From Aurelia coerulea (taxonomy: Eukaryota; Cnidaria; Scyphozoa; Semaeostomeae; Ulmaridae), in assembly GCA_039566865.1 (NCBI GenBank), contig CM076955.1:15335501-15399500 (forward strand): DNA of 64,000 bases, in the 5' to 3' direction. Each line of letters opens with the position of its first letter. The first letter of the stretch is position 1. Made by a program: the position numbers and the translations under genes. The notes under the pieces were generated by a model, which was given only the letters and a program-made list of their open reading frames with translations, was not told the origin of the DNA and searched no databases. Shown here piece by piece: positions 32,340 to 43,557 of this stretch.

Positions 32340-32726
32340 TATAATCCTCATTATGTCTTTTTTGACTTTTTAACGCTTGTTTTGCAGTTGAAGCACACAA
32401 CTTAAGATTTATGGTAAGATTTCACCACAGAGAACTGCTGCAATGGTTTTAATCCAAACATCGGTGCAAGGGAACGAGGCAAGATCAACAACAGCCACAG
32501 AAATTATTATAAAGGTATCTATCAGTTTAGGATGCTCATTAGAGATTTAAAATTCCAAAAAAATTGATATAATTGATTATGTTTGAGGGTATATGCAAGA
32601 GGTCTTTGGTATTAAGTCATTGTCTTTCCTTTTCACATTTCGTGGCAACATGTAAGCGTGCAAACCAACCCTTCGTTCGGAGAAGACCTGTTGCAGGTTT
32701 GCAGTTGTCATTTTAAAAATATTCTA

Positions 32727-33534
32727 CCGGGTGTCTCAAAAAAGTACCCCCTTTTGACTGAACAAGGGAACAAAGCGATAACATTTTGGGACTTTTTGAA
32801 TTCATAGCTACATTTATTGGTCTTCAACTTAAATGCACATACCTTGCATTTTGAAATCGACCACCAAACACCGGAGATATGAGTTCACAAGGTCAAATTT
32901 GGAGTGCATCTGAAACCAGAGGTTTTGAGAATTGGCCTGGCCATAATTTGACACCAACCAGACATTTTGCAAACGAATTTTCAACTTTGACCTTTTAGTT
33001 TTTATTTTTGAAAAGATTTATACCTTGAATTACTTCAATTGTTCTTGAAGTGACTTTTCTTTTGAAGAATCGGCCCTTGCACTGCATTCGATCCCAAGTG
33101 TTTTGTATTAAAGAAGAGGAAAAGGAGCACATGCACGCTTATTTTGGAGACGTGGCACGACTTTATCATTATTACCACACTTTTACTATATTTGTTTAAT
33201 CATCGCCATGTCCATGCATCTTTTATTCCTTTAAAAAAAACCGAAACTTACAGTCTACAGGTACTTTGGAAAATGTCCAAGATACAAATCATGACAAGGT
33301 CTTTTTTCAAACCTCAGGTTTTGGGTGCACTGTGAATGTTGACTTTGCGAACTTGTATCTCCGGTGTTTGGTGGACGATTTCTAAATACAAGGTATGTGC
33401 ATCTAAGTTGAAGATTGAAGAATTTAGCTGTGAAGTCGGGGAGCAATGGTATCTTATTGTTTGGTTCCTATTTCCAGCCAAAAGGGAGACACTTTTTTTT
33501 TGTCCTTTTTTTGGAGACACTCGGTATACCTTCG
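32727..33534. mobile_element. CCGGGTGTCTC palindrome (about 810 bp)
   Basis: Left TA/CCGGGTGTCTCAAAAAAGTA, right TTTGGAGACACTCGG/TA. Arms of about 240 bp share CACCAAACACCGGAGATA, ATGCACATACCTTG and GTCTTCAACTTAAATGC in inverted orientation. Diverged more than 19295-19505, hence older. Confidence 0.75.
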
Positions 33535-33723
33535 AGCAAACGAGTGGACAAATCGGAACAATGTGAAACATTAATAAGGTTTGCTGCTCGATTTGAGCAA
33601 CGTCAGGGGGCTGCTCCCTAAATATCAAAGCAACAATATCTTGCAATATCTGATTGAATAACCAACGTGTTGAATTATGTTTAGAGTTTTTCATGGCTGA
33701 AATCGATCGCTCTGTTCAGATGT

Positions 33724-34430
33724 TCAAGGGCGGGCATGTCACACTGGGAGCAATGGTCCTACCTTTGTTCGAAAACCGGTAGTTCACAAAGAAATATTGC
33801 ACCACCTTTGTCCCCAAAACTAACTGCTTTTGATGGCAAATTTCCGCTGTTATGTTTCTTCAATTCGACGGAAAATTTTATCGTGATATATCACTGACGA
33901 TGTTTGTCCCAAAAACCGTTAGTTTCAACGAACTACTGTTTTCGAGAGCAAGAGGTAATTGTAGCCATGAAAGTACAAGTGTCCAAAAACTGGTTGCCTG
34001 CCAAAGTAGGACTGCTTTGATGAAAAATTTGAAATCCTGGTCTTTTTTTTCGGAAATTTGCCTGACACAGGTAGAATCGCTGTGGTGAAAAATTGAAATG
34101 TCTGGTCTTTTTCCATAAATTTGGCGGAGAAAGGTAGAACCGCTTGTGTGAAAATTTAAGATAATGGTATTTTGTACTTAAATTTGGTGGACAAAGGTAG
34201 AACCAGCGTACAGGTAAACTGTATTCTGATTAGAGAGTAGGCTAAACACTTGATTTTTGTGACAAACTGATGGAGTAGGAAGATTGATATTCAAATTTTC
34301 CCTTTGTCCAAAAAACTGGTTATTTTGGGTAGGAAAGTCGTACTGTGTGATAAAATAACGGGCTTTTTTCCAATTCCTTTGGACAATTATGGAGTCGAAT
34401 ATTTTACAGTACTTGCCCGCCCTTGGATTT
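33724..34430. mobile_element. Element with CAAGGGCGGGCA ends and degenerate monomers
   Basis: Left CAAGGGCGGGCA and right TGCCCGCCCTTG are perfect inverted ends. Between are diverged repeats of about 60-70 bp built on AAGGTAGAACCGCT-TGTGTGAAAATT and CTGGTCTTTTT-GGAAATTTG-C. Non-coding. Confidence 0.65.
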
Positions 34431-34533
34431 TGCAAGGGGTTTTCTTGAGACTGTCACCTCGAGAAACCTTCGAAAAGTCCTAGAATCACGACCAAATCTC
34501 CCTCATATTTCTACCTCACGGCAATGACACTTG

Positions 34534-34937
34534 GGCTACGTTTGTACACGAGGCTGGCCGAATGTTAACCGGCCAAATTTTTGGCCACTAAGCCTTCCCT
34601 TTTACACGAGACCTGCCTAACCGGCCGAATATTTGGACGCTTAACCAACCTTCACTCGGTCACCTAGGGAAGTGGCCTTCTTGCGAACTGAGCCGGTCAA
34701 ATTCGTGGGCGGCCTCGTGTAAACGCTCGCAGCCAAACAAAAATTTGCACGGTACCACATCGAGGATGGAATGCTTTGAATAGGAGGCCAATAAAATATG
34801 GTCGCCAGAGAAACTGGTGCCAAATCCCATTCAGTTTATCGGTTCATTGCTAATGCGCATGCCCATAAAAGATGGCCGGCCTCGTGTGAACGCGAAGCCA
34901 TACGAAGGCTCTCGAGCGGCCCCGTGTAAACGCAGCC
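34534..34937. mobile_element. MITE with GGCTGCGTTTACACG-type ends
   Basis: Left GGCTACGTTTGTACACGAGG, right CCCCGTGTAAACGCAGCC, with additional GGCCGGCCTCGTGT-like inverted words inside. About 400 bp, non-coding. Confidence 0.65.
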
Positions 34938-35123
34938 TTGAGCACGCTTTAGCACGTGCAATCGTCTTGGGGAATGAAAAAGTCTTCCTCCATAGTGTGA
35001 GAAACTTATTCAGGTGGATTCCATTCTCTCAAGAGGACAAAATATATCCTTGACATGTAAGTGTCATTGTTGATAGGAATGAAAACCGATGAAATTTTGA
35101 TCGTCGTTTTCATTCGTTTTTGC

Positions 35124-35640
35124 AGATTTTTCATTTCATTTTTCATTTCATTTTTCATTTCATTTTAAAATTATTTATGCACGGTAGCCCCGTCAGTCAG
35201 TATGACTGATTTTCAGGGGGCCGTGCCAAAAACTTTACAAATTAAAAAATCTACTAAAATTAATAACGGGGAAAGGAAACTAATTACAACCATAAATAAT
35301 TTATCTACAACTATTTACAATAAATTTACAACCGACCCTTTATCTTGTTCTTAAAAGAAGATAAAGAGGGAGCTTGCTTGGCCTCGCGGCTGAGATCATT
35401 CCAGATTTTTGCTCCACGAAATGCGAACGCTTTCTGTCCATTACTAGTTTTCATGAATGGCACTAGCAAGTCAGTTTCGGCATTTCTAAGGTTGATAACA
35501 TTGCGATCAGTTGTTTTTGAAGTTGCTGTGGCGAAGTGGTGTAATCCTCTGATTTTGCAGCCAGAACAGTCAGGCGGACAGGGTTCGATATCCGGTGGGG
35601 GCCCTACTACTTGAACGTCATGACAAGGGGTCACGGACTC
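35124..35640 (-). pseudogene. LINE 3' fragment (jockey/CR1-like C-terminus, UTR and tail)
   Basis: Minus-strand codons 35634-35326 read NLRNAETDLLVPFMKTSNGQ, KAFAFRGAKIWNDLSREAK then SLSSFKNKIKGRL, the usual C-terminal end of jockey/CR1-like reverse-transcriptase proteins in marine invertebrates. About 160 bp of 3' UTR follows, then a tail of repeated ATGAAATGAAAA. It is 5'-truncated; no reverse-transcriptase motifs are present here. Confidence 0.8.
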
Positions 35641-36388
35641 GATTAACGCTTAGCTACTTCTGTGATCCCAGCGCTTGGCGCTAAAAACCGCAACTGCACC
35701 TTACCTTCACTTTCTGCAGAAATTCTCCCATATCCAGAGGAAAGGATGACCAATTAAAGCCGGGTAAATTACCGAATCTAATTGGTACACTGTGAAACAA
35801 GACAGTTTTATTATCATTGCTTTGATATTCAGGGAGCAGTATTGTTTCGATCGACATGTGTTTTTTTCTCACTCACCCGGTACTAAATGTTTCCTAGCAC
35901 TGAAAGATGCTTGGTCGTCTATTCAGCATTAGGGGTAAATGGGACTGATTATTTGGTTGGATAAATCCTTACAGGGTTTTCAGAATCCGGCCGGACCGAA
36001 ACCAGATTTTCTGGCAAAATTGGCAAATGCAACCGGATTCCTAGTTCGCTTACAACCTTTTTGTGATGTATTAAATTGTAACAGATAATTGATCCAAAAA
36101 ACACTTCTCGTAGGCTCTGCTTGATATATAGTGAATCGAGGAACTATAATCTACGTTTAAGAGAATTACAAAATTTCTTGCATTATTGAGCCGCGACATG
36201 CATGACGGTTTGTTCAATAATTTAAAAGTCCAATATTCCAGGCTTCACAATGCCCCTGATTACTTAATTGACACGTGATTACACAAAATTCTAAGTTGTA
36301 TAAATACTTCGCTTGAAAGCGTATACTGGTATGTGTTCAACTACTCACTACTTTACACCATAAGTTCGTAAAATGGTTATTTACTGAT

Positions 36389-36546
36389 CTAAAGACCCTT
36401 TGAATGAGTAGCTTCCACTGCTTTTGCATCTTCCAAGGCTTGTTCTTCCTTTTTCTCATCCTCAAGGGCATTAGCAATGTCACGCTCTTCCTGTGCCTCT
36501 CTTTTCTCTTTCTCGGTCATCGCAAAACGTGCGACATATAGGCCGC
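36389..36546 (-). CDS. Candidate terminal exon: membrane-proximal and charged tail
   Basis: After a tcttgcag acceptor, phase 1, the frame reads GGLYVARFAMTEKEKREAQ, then EERDIANALEDEKKEEQ and KAVEATHSKGL before a TAG at 36391-36389. The hydrophobic start followed by a charged helix looks like the end of a transmembrane segment plus cytoplasmic tail. Phase and a Gly codon are compatible with the donor of gene B exon 14, making it a candidate last exon of gene B, though an intervening membrane exon was not found. It could belong to another gene. Confidence 0.5.
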
Positions 36547-37409
36547 CTGCAAGAAAGAGAACATAGATATTGACTTGGTAATTTAAATGACGGCTTTAAG
36601 ATTGCTAACATGTATGGTAAATTGGTGAGTTTATTGTCAATTGTCATCCAAGATACATTACTATCAGAAGTATAGTTTCTTGTGCCGGTTGTCAAAAAGA
36701 AATTCGAACAGATTTGCTCAAATCTGATACCCAACGTTTTGATAGAATATATTTGGTATATGGTCTATGATCAATACCAGTTTACCTAAACCTCGACGTA
36801 TCACATGTCGATATTGGTGACCTGGCATTGAAGACATTCTTCATCAAAGTACAAATTTACTACCAACCTAAAACTAGAGCCTATCAGTGAATTTTCAGCA
36901 AATGTTACATAATAAGCTTGTAACAAAGCGGTATCTCAGTATCGACTCTCTTGATAGAAATATAAAGCACTGGAGAATTTTAAGGATCATCTTATTGGTA
37001 AAAAATTGATAACAAATTGGCACTTTACTCCACTTTCAATTTTTTGTTTCAGCAAAATTTCGATCGTCATACTGGAGCGAATCTCCCTAGGAGCTATGAA
37101 ACTGCTCACGCTCACCCCAGGCCTCTCACGCAATCCCAGGTTTGTAGCACCTTAGAGTATTGGAAGTTTGTGAGACCTATCCAGTGAGAATATCTTGGAA
37201 GATTTAGGGACATCTGGTAGTAATGTTTAACGATAAGCAATTTGAATGGAGCCACCATCGTCTCGCTCTGAGAATTGTAAATTTGACCCTCCTCTTGCTC
37301 GTATAAACAACAACGCATAGACTTTCTTCAAAGTCTTATCGATTTTGACAGCTCTTTTCCTGTGGAGTCTACTTCCTTTAAAGCTATATCCTTTGATGGA
37401 ACGTAGGAA

Positions 37410-37549
37410 AATGAATTTATTAAGGGAACAAAGGACTAAAAGTGTTTGGCTTTCAAATCGCAAGTACTGCACGCTTTGAAAAAGCGTGCAAGCAGTCATA
37501 AAGTTTCTTATTAGTATATAAAGCGTAAGAATAACAGGTGTGGTCACAC
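37410..37549 (+). repeat. Split direct repeat A1
   Basis: Left terminal repeat, from ATGAATTTATTAAGGGAACA to TGTGGTCACAC. Contains the hairpin GCACGCTTTGAAAAAGCGTGC. Confidence 0.9.
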
Positions 37550-37745
37550 TAGACTAGCTACACTAGTCCCTCGATTTCGCTGTTGTTGTTGTTGCTGATG
37601 GCCAGCTCAATGAGGGACTAGTTGCCAGAGAGTGTCTCAAATCGGAATTTTCAGAACGAAAAACCGAATTGTAAATCTGATTGGAGCATTTCGGCTAAAA
37701 CAATAGTAAATTTTTTTGTAGCCAATCAACTTTTCCTCTCTTTAC
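37550..37745 (+). repeat. 195-bp direct repeat, left copy
   Basis: TAGACTAGCTACACTAGTCC to TTTTCCTCTCTTTACT, about 95 percent identical to 39467-39660. Contains an inverted pair CTAGTCCCTC/GAGGGACTAG around a GTTGTTGTTGTTGCTG tract. It begins exactly where A1 ends. Confidence 0.85.
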
Positions 37746-39466
37746 TAGCAAGACTGAATTATGTTTTTTATGCGCGCGCAGATATCCCTCGAAACCGAGG
37801 CAATGGGGAAATCAGAATTATTACAAACGCTCCTTTCCTCAATTCTAGAACTGACCACAGCTGAAACCATAACAGCAACAACAACGAGCATAGGTGAAGG
37901 TCACATGGAAAGAGCTTAAACTGAAATACCTGAAATACGGAGAACATCCCAAAACAAAAACAAGACAGTTATACACACAAGTAACCCTCGGAGTTTTACC
38001 CAGTTTATTAATCGCAAGCCAGTGTTGTAAAGAAATCAAACTATTTCAGTCTGGGCAATAAAAATCTCTTGCAAAGCCTGGAGTTTCTTCTCTCTCAGCT
38101 AACCCTTCGATGGACTAAAACTTCCCGCCCGACGTGCGTCACTGCGATTAACATCGATGAGCGAGTAATATTTTCTGAACGCAGTCATGCTTACCTTGAA
38201 GTAAAAATTGTTCTGTAAAATGTAAAAAATTAGCTTTGCTCAACGACCAATTTGCCATAAAGGGAATACAAACATGAAATCAATGTCACAAGAAATTTGC
38301 GATATACTTCAAAACAACGAGAATTTTGGCCCAATCTATCATAAACTGACCCCCTGGTACATCAAACCAAACATCAAGTAATCAATACTAACATAGGCTA
38401 AGGACGGGGGTATAATTTTGACTTCACCTTGAGCTGTTGTCGTTGCTCTCCATTGTTTGCGGCTGCTAGATTGTAAACAAACAAAGATGGCTGGCTGGGA
38501 AATCAGCATAAAACCAACACGTAGATATCTAATTTTTACGATGTCATCCCCTATTTTCCCGGCGGTACCGATACGATTTTCTGACAGCCAAATAAAATTT
38601 CGATCAATACAAAAAGTTTCCTGAAAAGGCTGCGGCCAGATTTTTTGCAAATTACATATAAATTCCATCAATTTTTCCTCACTATTTTTTAACCAAAATC
38701 TAGTAACCTTGAAATTTCTTGGCTTGTGAGGCTCAGAAGAGTCAAATAGGCTTGCAATTAAATGAAATAAACAACAAAGTATCTACCTCTTCAAAAATAA
38801 TTTGACCGCTTTTTTATTTCAAGGATTTTGAACACTACTTTGGCAGACCAAAATACTTAGGCCGATAACCATGCGAAGATCACCGGTACTTCGATAAAAA
38901 AATTGAAGTATGATCCCCTATTTTCCTGAATAGCTCACCTGGCTCAAAATGTTGCTCAGATCTTGGAGAAGGATCTCAGAGATGATGGTGAAAAGGCTGC
39001 GGCCAGTTTTGGAGCATTTTCCAAAACATTAAATCCTTGAATTCTTCGTCTTTTGTGACAATCACCACGGTATCTATTCCACGCGTTTGAAGCCTTTAAA
39101 AATGTTTGATTAACTTCAGCTCTCGTCCTAGTAATCTTCAACTTCCAACCTGTTCATTTGGCCATGTACCCAAGACAATAGGCCAATTCCCAGGGGTCAG
39201 GTATCTTCGAAAATCCATTGTTTGTTTTTCCTGGCAGCTTTCCAGATTCACAGATTCCAACTAAATGCGGGGGCGCAAGGTCATGTCGGTCAGCGGCAAA
39301 AACGTAATTCAGTCTTGCTGACAAGGGCTAGAAAGATGAAATTTGGCCGTCTTATGTAACTTAAAAGGGGCCTGGTCAACCGTGATGCATTTGCGCTCTT
39401 TTTGCTCCTTGATTCCCTGTGATCCGCAGTTTCTGCTAGACAGAAAAGATGGCGCAAGGCGCTGTG

Positions 39467-39660
39467 TTCTAGACTAGCTACACTAGTCCCTCGATTTCGC
39501 TGTTGTTGTTGTTGCTGATGGCCAGCTCAATGAGGGACTAGTTGCCAGAGAGTGTCTCAAATCGGAATTTTCAGAACGAAAAACCGGCTTGTGATCTGAT
39601 TGGAGTATTTCTGCTAAAACAATAGTAAATTTTTTTTGTAGCCAATCAATTTTTCCTCTC
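39467..39660 (+). repeat. 195-bp direct repeat, right copy
   Basis: Same orientation as 37550-37745, 1.72 kb apart. The pair could be terminal repeats of an insertion inside the YR element, or two copies of a small dispersed repeat. The segment between shows no credible coding. Confidence 0.8.
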
Positions 39661-40904
39661 TTTACTTATTTTTACTGGAAAACCTCCCTTTGAAATAGAG
39701 GCCTGTTTGGTCTGAGTTTATCAAGAAGAAGCAATGGCGACCGGCGCTGTCGTCGCAGCCTGATCGACCAGAAGCAAATGAAGCTGAAGGAATTTAGCCA
39801 GCCGTTTGGCATGATAAAGTGGGCACTGGGAAGAGATATTTGTTTGTGCTCTAACAGGAAATGGCAAAATGTAATGCTGTTGCAATACTTGAGAGGCATT
39901 TTCAAGACAGCAGTGAGTGGTCATCTGTCAGTACACTGCAGGCCTACTATAAGTTCAGGTTAGTGATTTTTTCGTTTACATTTGGCTCGTGTATTTCGAT
40001 TTCTAATATTATCTAACTGCAAGCATGTTACTTCGCAATGTTGGGCTGTTGTACTTTACCACCTTGACAGTTGTTTTGGTTTGAATGCACTTGATTTGCC
40101 AAATGAAACAATCTTTAGATATTTTAGTAAAAAAATTGTTATGGTTTTTTGTGAACATGACCAAAAATCCCCAGGTACTTTTACTATGGAAGTTCCGTAT
40201 GGGATCCAACCCCCCCCCCTCCGTGTTTGGATCACATAGGGAAAGGAAAGGGTGATATAATTTTTTGCTTGTGATTTAACAAGTATTTGTTACTTCATCA
40301 CATTGATGTTGATCTTTTTAATCCATAGGGGTTTGTTTAAAGCAAGATATCTGCTTCATTATTATCAAACCTTGTACCAGGATGCATTTAGATGGCACTT
40401 TTCTTGGAGAGAGATTGTCTATCTGATGCAGCAAATCACTTGGAGCAAATATAAAGGACAGTTCCTTTGAAAATTCCTTGCACTTCAGATACCACTTAAC
40501 TGATTGCTAATGATAATGTATAATGATGATGTAATGCCTAATCTTGTCAAATCTTTGATTCCTTTATCTTTGGTCACTCTGAACTCCTCTGAAATTTCAA
40601 ATTTATGTTCACTGTCCATGCTCAATTTTGTCAGAGTCATAAACTGTCTAAAATTCTTTCAAATTCACATGAATAAAACTTGGTATCAATGTGTTGTTTT
40701 CTTGAGTCATATTTTGATGATTACTGATCACAGCAGCAACAACAACCAAATATTAATTCCGTGGTCCGCGTTTTACGCATGTAGCGCTTATGAAAACGAG
40801 GCTATCAAGTTAGTCCGATTTCAGACACTGTTTGGCAACAAGTCTCTGTATTAGCGACAAATCAGTTCTAAGGAGCATACAGAGATTGTGTAGCCAGTCT
40901 ATAC

Positions 40905-41285
40905 ATGTCGGATGATCTTGCCAGCGATAGTGAGGACGAGAAGCGACTGCGAGAAGCCGAAAAAAGAGCCTTGGCAAAGAAGAAAACAAATAGAAACCAG
41001 TACTCCACAGGCAGAAAACTCCCAGCAAGTGCCACTTTTTCCAGACCTCCGCCATTTCAGCCCTTTCAGAGTGTCCAGCATTTCACAAATACTCAGCCCT
41101 TTCCTGCCCAAATCCCAACGAGGCCAGCCTTCTCAAAGCAAAGCCCCCAATTTGGAAGGATACCAAAGCCAACCGACATCTGCCTTTCGTGTGGAGCAGC
41201 GGGTCACTGGCGCAAAAATTGCCCAAACGCAACCATCCCTCAGACCTTTGGTCGCAGCCAAGACAACCTGCCTAAACCCAGATAA
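40905..41285 (+). CDS. Gag-like C-terminal part with CCHC zinc knuckle
   Basis: 126 codons from ATG to stop: acidic start MSDDLASDSEDEKRL, basic AEKRALAKKKTNRNQ, a Pro/Phe/Gln-rich middle, then CLSCGAAGHWRKNC, a CX2CX4HX4C knuckle expected in nucleocapsid-type gag proteins. Much shorter than a full gag, so an upstream part may be spliced on or lost. It overlaps the pol frame, which lies +1 relative to it. Confidence 0.75.
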   Translation: MSDDLASDSEDEKRLREAEKRALAKKKTNRNQYSTGRKLPASATFSRPPPFQPFQSVQHFTNTQPFPAQIPTRPAFSKQSPQFGRIPKPTDICLSCGAAGHWRKNCPNATIPQTFGRSQDNLPKPR

Positions 41286-43272
41286 GTTAAATTATACATT
41301 TATTCCTCTTTTTTCGAGTTGTTTTGTAAGTAACAGTGAGATAAACTCAGAACATGCATCTGGCAGTGCCCTAGAAAATTGTGTTAAAGGAAATTTAAAG
41401 CGTAGTATTCAATTTTGGAGATCTATTAATGCAAATGAAAAAGTTTGTAATATTATTGAAAATGGTTACAAAATTCCTTTTGTTGAAACTCCAAAAAGCG
41501 TTATATTTGAAAATAATAAGTCTGCTATTGAAAACAGTGATTTTGTATTCAAAAGCATCCAGGACTTGGTAAAATTAGGAAAAGCCATTGAAAAGGATGA
41601 TGTTCCTTCGGTTGTCAGCCCCTTGTCTGTTTCAGTTCGTGCGTCAGGGAAAAAACGCTTGATTTTGGACTTAAGATATATAAATTCTCATTTGTATAAG
41701 GAATATATTAAGTTTGATGATTGGTCTGCGATGGAGAATTATTTAGAGGAAGATTCTTTTGCGTATAAATTTGATTTAAAGCAGGGATATCATCATGTTG
41801 ACATTTTTCACGATCACCAAAAATATTTGGGATTTTCATGGTTTATTGACGGAAAGCGGAAATATTTTGTTTTTACTGTCCTTCCTTTTGGACTGTCCAC
41901 CGCACCTTATATCTTTACGAAAGTGATCCGACCCTTGGTAAAATATTGGCGTTCTAATGGAATAAAAATTTGCGTCTATCTTGATGACGGCCTAGGCATC
42001 GAAAAAAGTCACAACAAAGCTATTGAGAGCTCTTCTTTTGTTCGTACGTCGCTAGAAATGTCAGGATTTGTAGCAAACAGTGCAAAATCCATTTGGGACC
42101 CCACGAAAGCCCTGACCTGGCTTGGAATTTCGTTGAATTTGGATAAAAATTTCCTCTTTATAACTGATGAGCGTGTCTATGCAGTAACAGAAGGAATTCA
42201 AACTTTGTTGAAATCACCTTACACCTCTGCCAGAAAAATAGCACAAATAGTTGGGAAGATTGTTTCTACAAAATATGTAGTGGGTGATATCGTAAGGTTA
42301 AAAACGAGATATCTTCACTCGCTTATTGAAAATAGGACCTCTTGGGATGCAACTCTCAATATTTTAAACTTTCCAAAGGCGCATAGGGAAATCTTATTTT
42401 GGGTTCAAAACATTCACTTTTACAACCAAAAATTTATTAAGTGCCCCTCAATTCCCCAGGTAATAGTATCTTCTGATGCCAGTTCAGTTGGAATGGGCGC
42501 GGTTATTCAAAATAGAACCTCTTGTCATAGAAATTTTACTTTACTAGAACAACGAAAAAGTTCAACTTGGCGGGAAATGATGGCTGTATTGTTTTCACTG
42601 AGAAGTTTCTCGAATATTCTGAAATCTTCGAGAGTTATCTGGAGAACTGACAATTATGCCGCTTCAACCATAATAAAGGTTGGAAGCCCCGTTGCCGATT
42701 TGCATGAAATTTCGTTGGAGATATTCGATTTATGTTTTCAAAATCAAATAACATTAAAGCCAGTTTGGGTACCTAGGACCCAAAACAAAGAAGCAGACCA
42801 AATCTCCAGATTAATTGATATTGATGATTGGGAAATAACCTCCACATTTTTTAATTATTTGAATTCACTCTGGGGGCCTTTGACAGTAGACAGATTCGCC
42901 AATTCTCAAAACAAGAAACTTCAGAGATTTAATTCAAAATATTCCTGCCCAGGCACCGAAGCAGTTGACGCACTTTCCCAGGAATGGGAAGGTGAAAATA
43001 ATCTACTGATACCACCTATCAATTTAATTCCAGCGGTGATTCAATACATAAAGGGTCATAAGGTTACAGGTGTTTTAGTTGTGCCCTTTTGGGAGTCAGC
43101 GACATTTTGGCCTTTGATATGCAAAACAAAAGGTCAGTTTTATTATTTTGTCAAGGATTTCTTGATTTTTGACGATTTAGACTCCTTCATTGTACCTGGT
43201 CATTGCCCATTAAATTTGGTGGGTTCAAACAATTTTCAAGGAGCTCTGATAGCTATGCAGATTATTTCATGA
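40912..43272 (+). CDS. Pol: reverse transcriptase, RNase H and Dam-like remnant
   Basis: 786 codons. The first ~125 residues overlap gag in another frame and may not be used. RT: LILDLRYIN at about residue 250, FKFDLKQGYHH-type palm motif (seen as KFDLKQGYHHVDI), LPFGLSTAPYIF, then YLDDG at about 355. RNase H: SSDASSVGMG near 519, REMMAVLFSL, and RTDNYAAS near 579, supplying the acidic residues. From about 655, TVDRFANSQN...AVDALSQEWEG...LIPPI resembles the Dam-methylase-like region of DIRS-type elements, with the catalytic (D/N)PPY position reading IPPI. No internal stop. Confidence 0.88.
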   Translation: MILPAIVRTRSDCEKPKKEPWQRRKQIETSTPQAENSQQVPLFPDLRHFSPFRVSSISQILSPFLPKSQRGQPSQSKAPNLEGYQSQPTSAFRVEQRVTGAKIAQTQPSLRPLVAAKTTCLNPDKLNYTFIPLFSSCFVSNSEINSEHASGSALENCVKGNLKRSIQFWRSINANEKVCNIIENGYKIPFVETPKSVIFENNKSAIENSDFVFKSIQDLVKLGKAIEKDDVPSVVSPLSVSVRASGKKRLILDLRYINSHLYKEYIKFDDWSAMENYLEEDSFAYKFDLKQGYHHVDIFHDHQKYLGFSWFIDGKRKYFVFTVLPFGLSTAPYIFTKVIRPLVKYWRSNGIKICVYLDDGLGIEKSHNKAIESSSFVRTSLEMSGFVANSAKSIWDPTKALTWLGISLNLDKNFLFITDERVYAVTEGIQTLLKSPYTSARKIAQIVGKIVSTKYVVGDIVRLKTRYLHSLIENRTSWDATLNILNFPKAHREILFWVQNIHFYNQKFIKCPSIPQVIVSSDASSVGMGAVIQNRTSCHRNFTLLEQRKSSTWREMMAVLFSLRSFSNILKSSRVIWRTDNYAASTIIKVGSPVADLHEISLEIFDLCFQNQITLKPVWVPRTQNKEADQISRLIDIDDWEITSTFFNYLNSLWGPLTVDRFANSQNKKLQRFNSKYSCPGTEAVDALSQEWEGENNLLIPPINLIPAVIQYIKGHKVTGVLVVPFWESATFWPLICKTKGQFYYFVKDFLIFDDLDSFIVPGHCPLNLVGSNNFQGALIAMQIIS

Positions 43273-43557
43273 AGAAAAGAAAAGGAAGCTTCAGAAGCTA
43301 GGTACGCTGCAAGGCTGCAAGGGTAGGCGCTTGGGGTACCATATAATCACAATACAGGATGGCTAAGTGATGCCAATAGAATCTTGAACTTACATGCAAC
43401 TGAATTATGCAGTAAACAGATAGTTATGTTCCTGTGAATATGCAAAGGCAGGCGCTTGAGGTAAAATTAGAGCAAGTGTAGAGCACAGTTTATTTTTCAA
43501 TATTTTAATTTTGTTTTTCCTCTCTCTCCCCTACGACTAGCATTAATTGAAGAAACG

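Larger units (their letters stand above)
33595..35880. mobile_element. Possible interrupted CCGGGTGAGT-family element
   Basis: The right end reads ATTCAGGGAGCAGTATTGTT...CACTCACCCGG/TA and the left end has GCTGCTCCCTAAATATCAAA. Both resemble the terminal part of 60245-60853 (CTGCTCCATGAATATCAAAG). The other elements listed within this interval would be later insertions. Speculative. Confidence 0.35.

Noticed and set aside
37845..37905. Hydrophobic reading MLVVVAVMVSAVV as the missing membrane exon of gene B
   Set aside because: An in-frame TGA lies directly upstream with no acceptor between, and it is within the transposon region.
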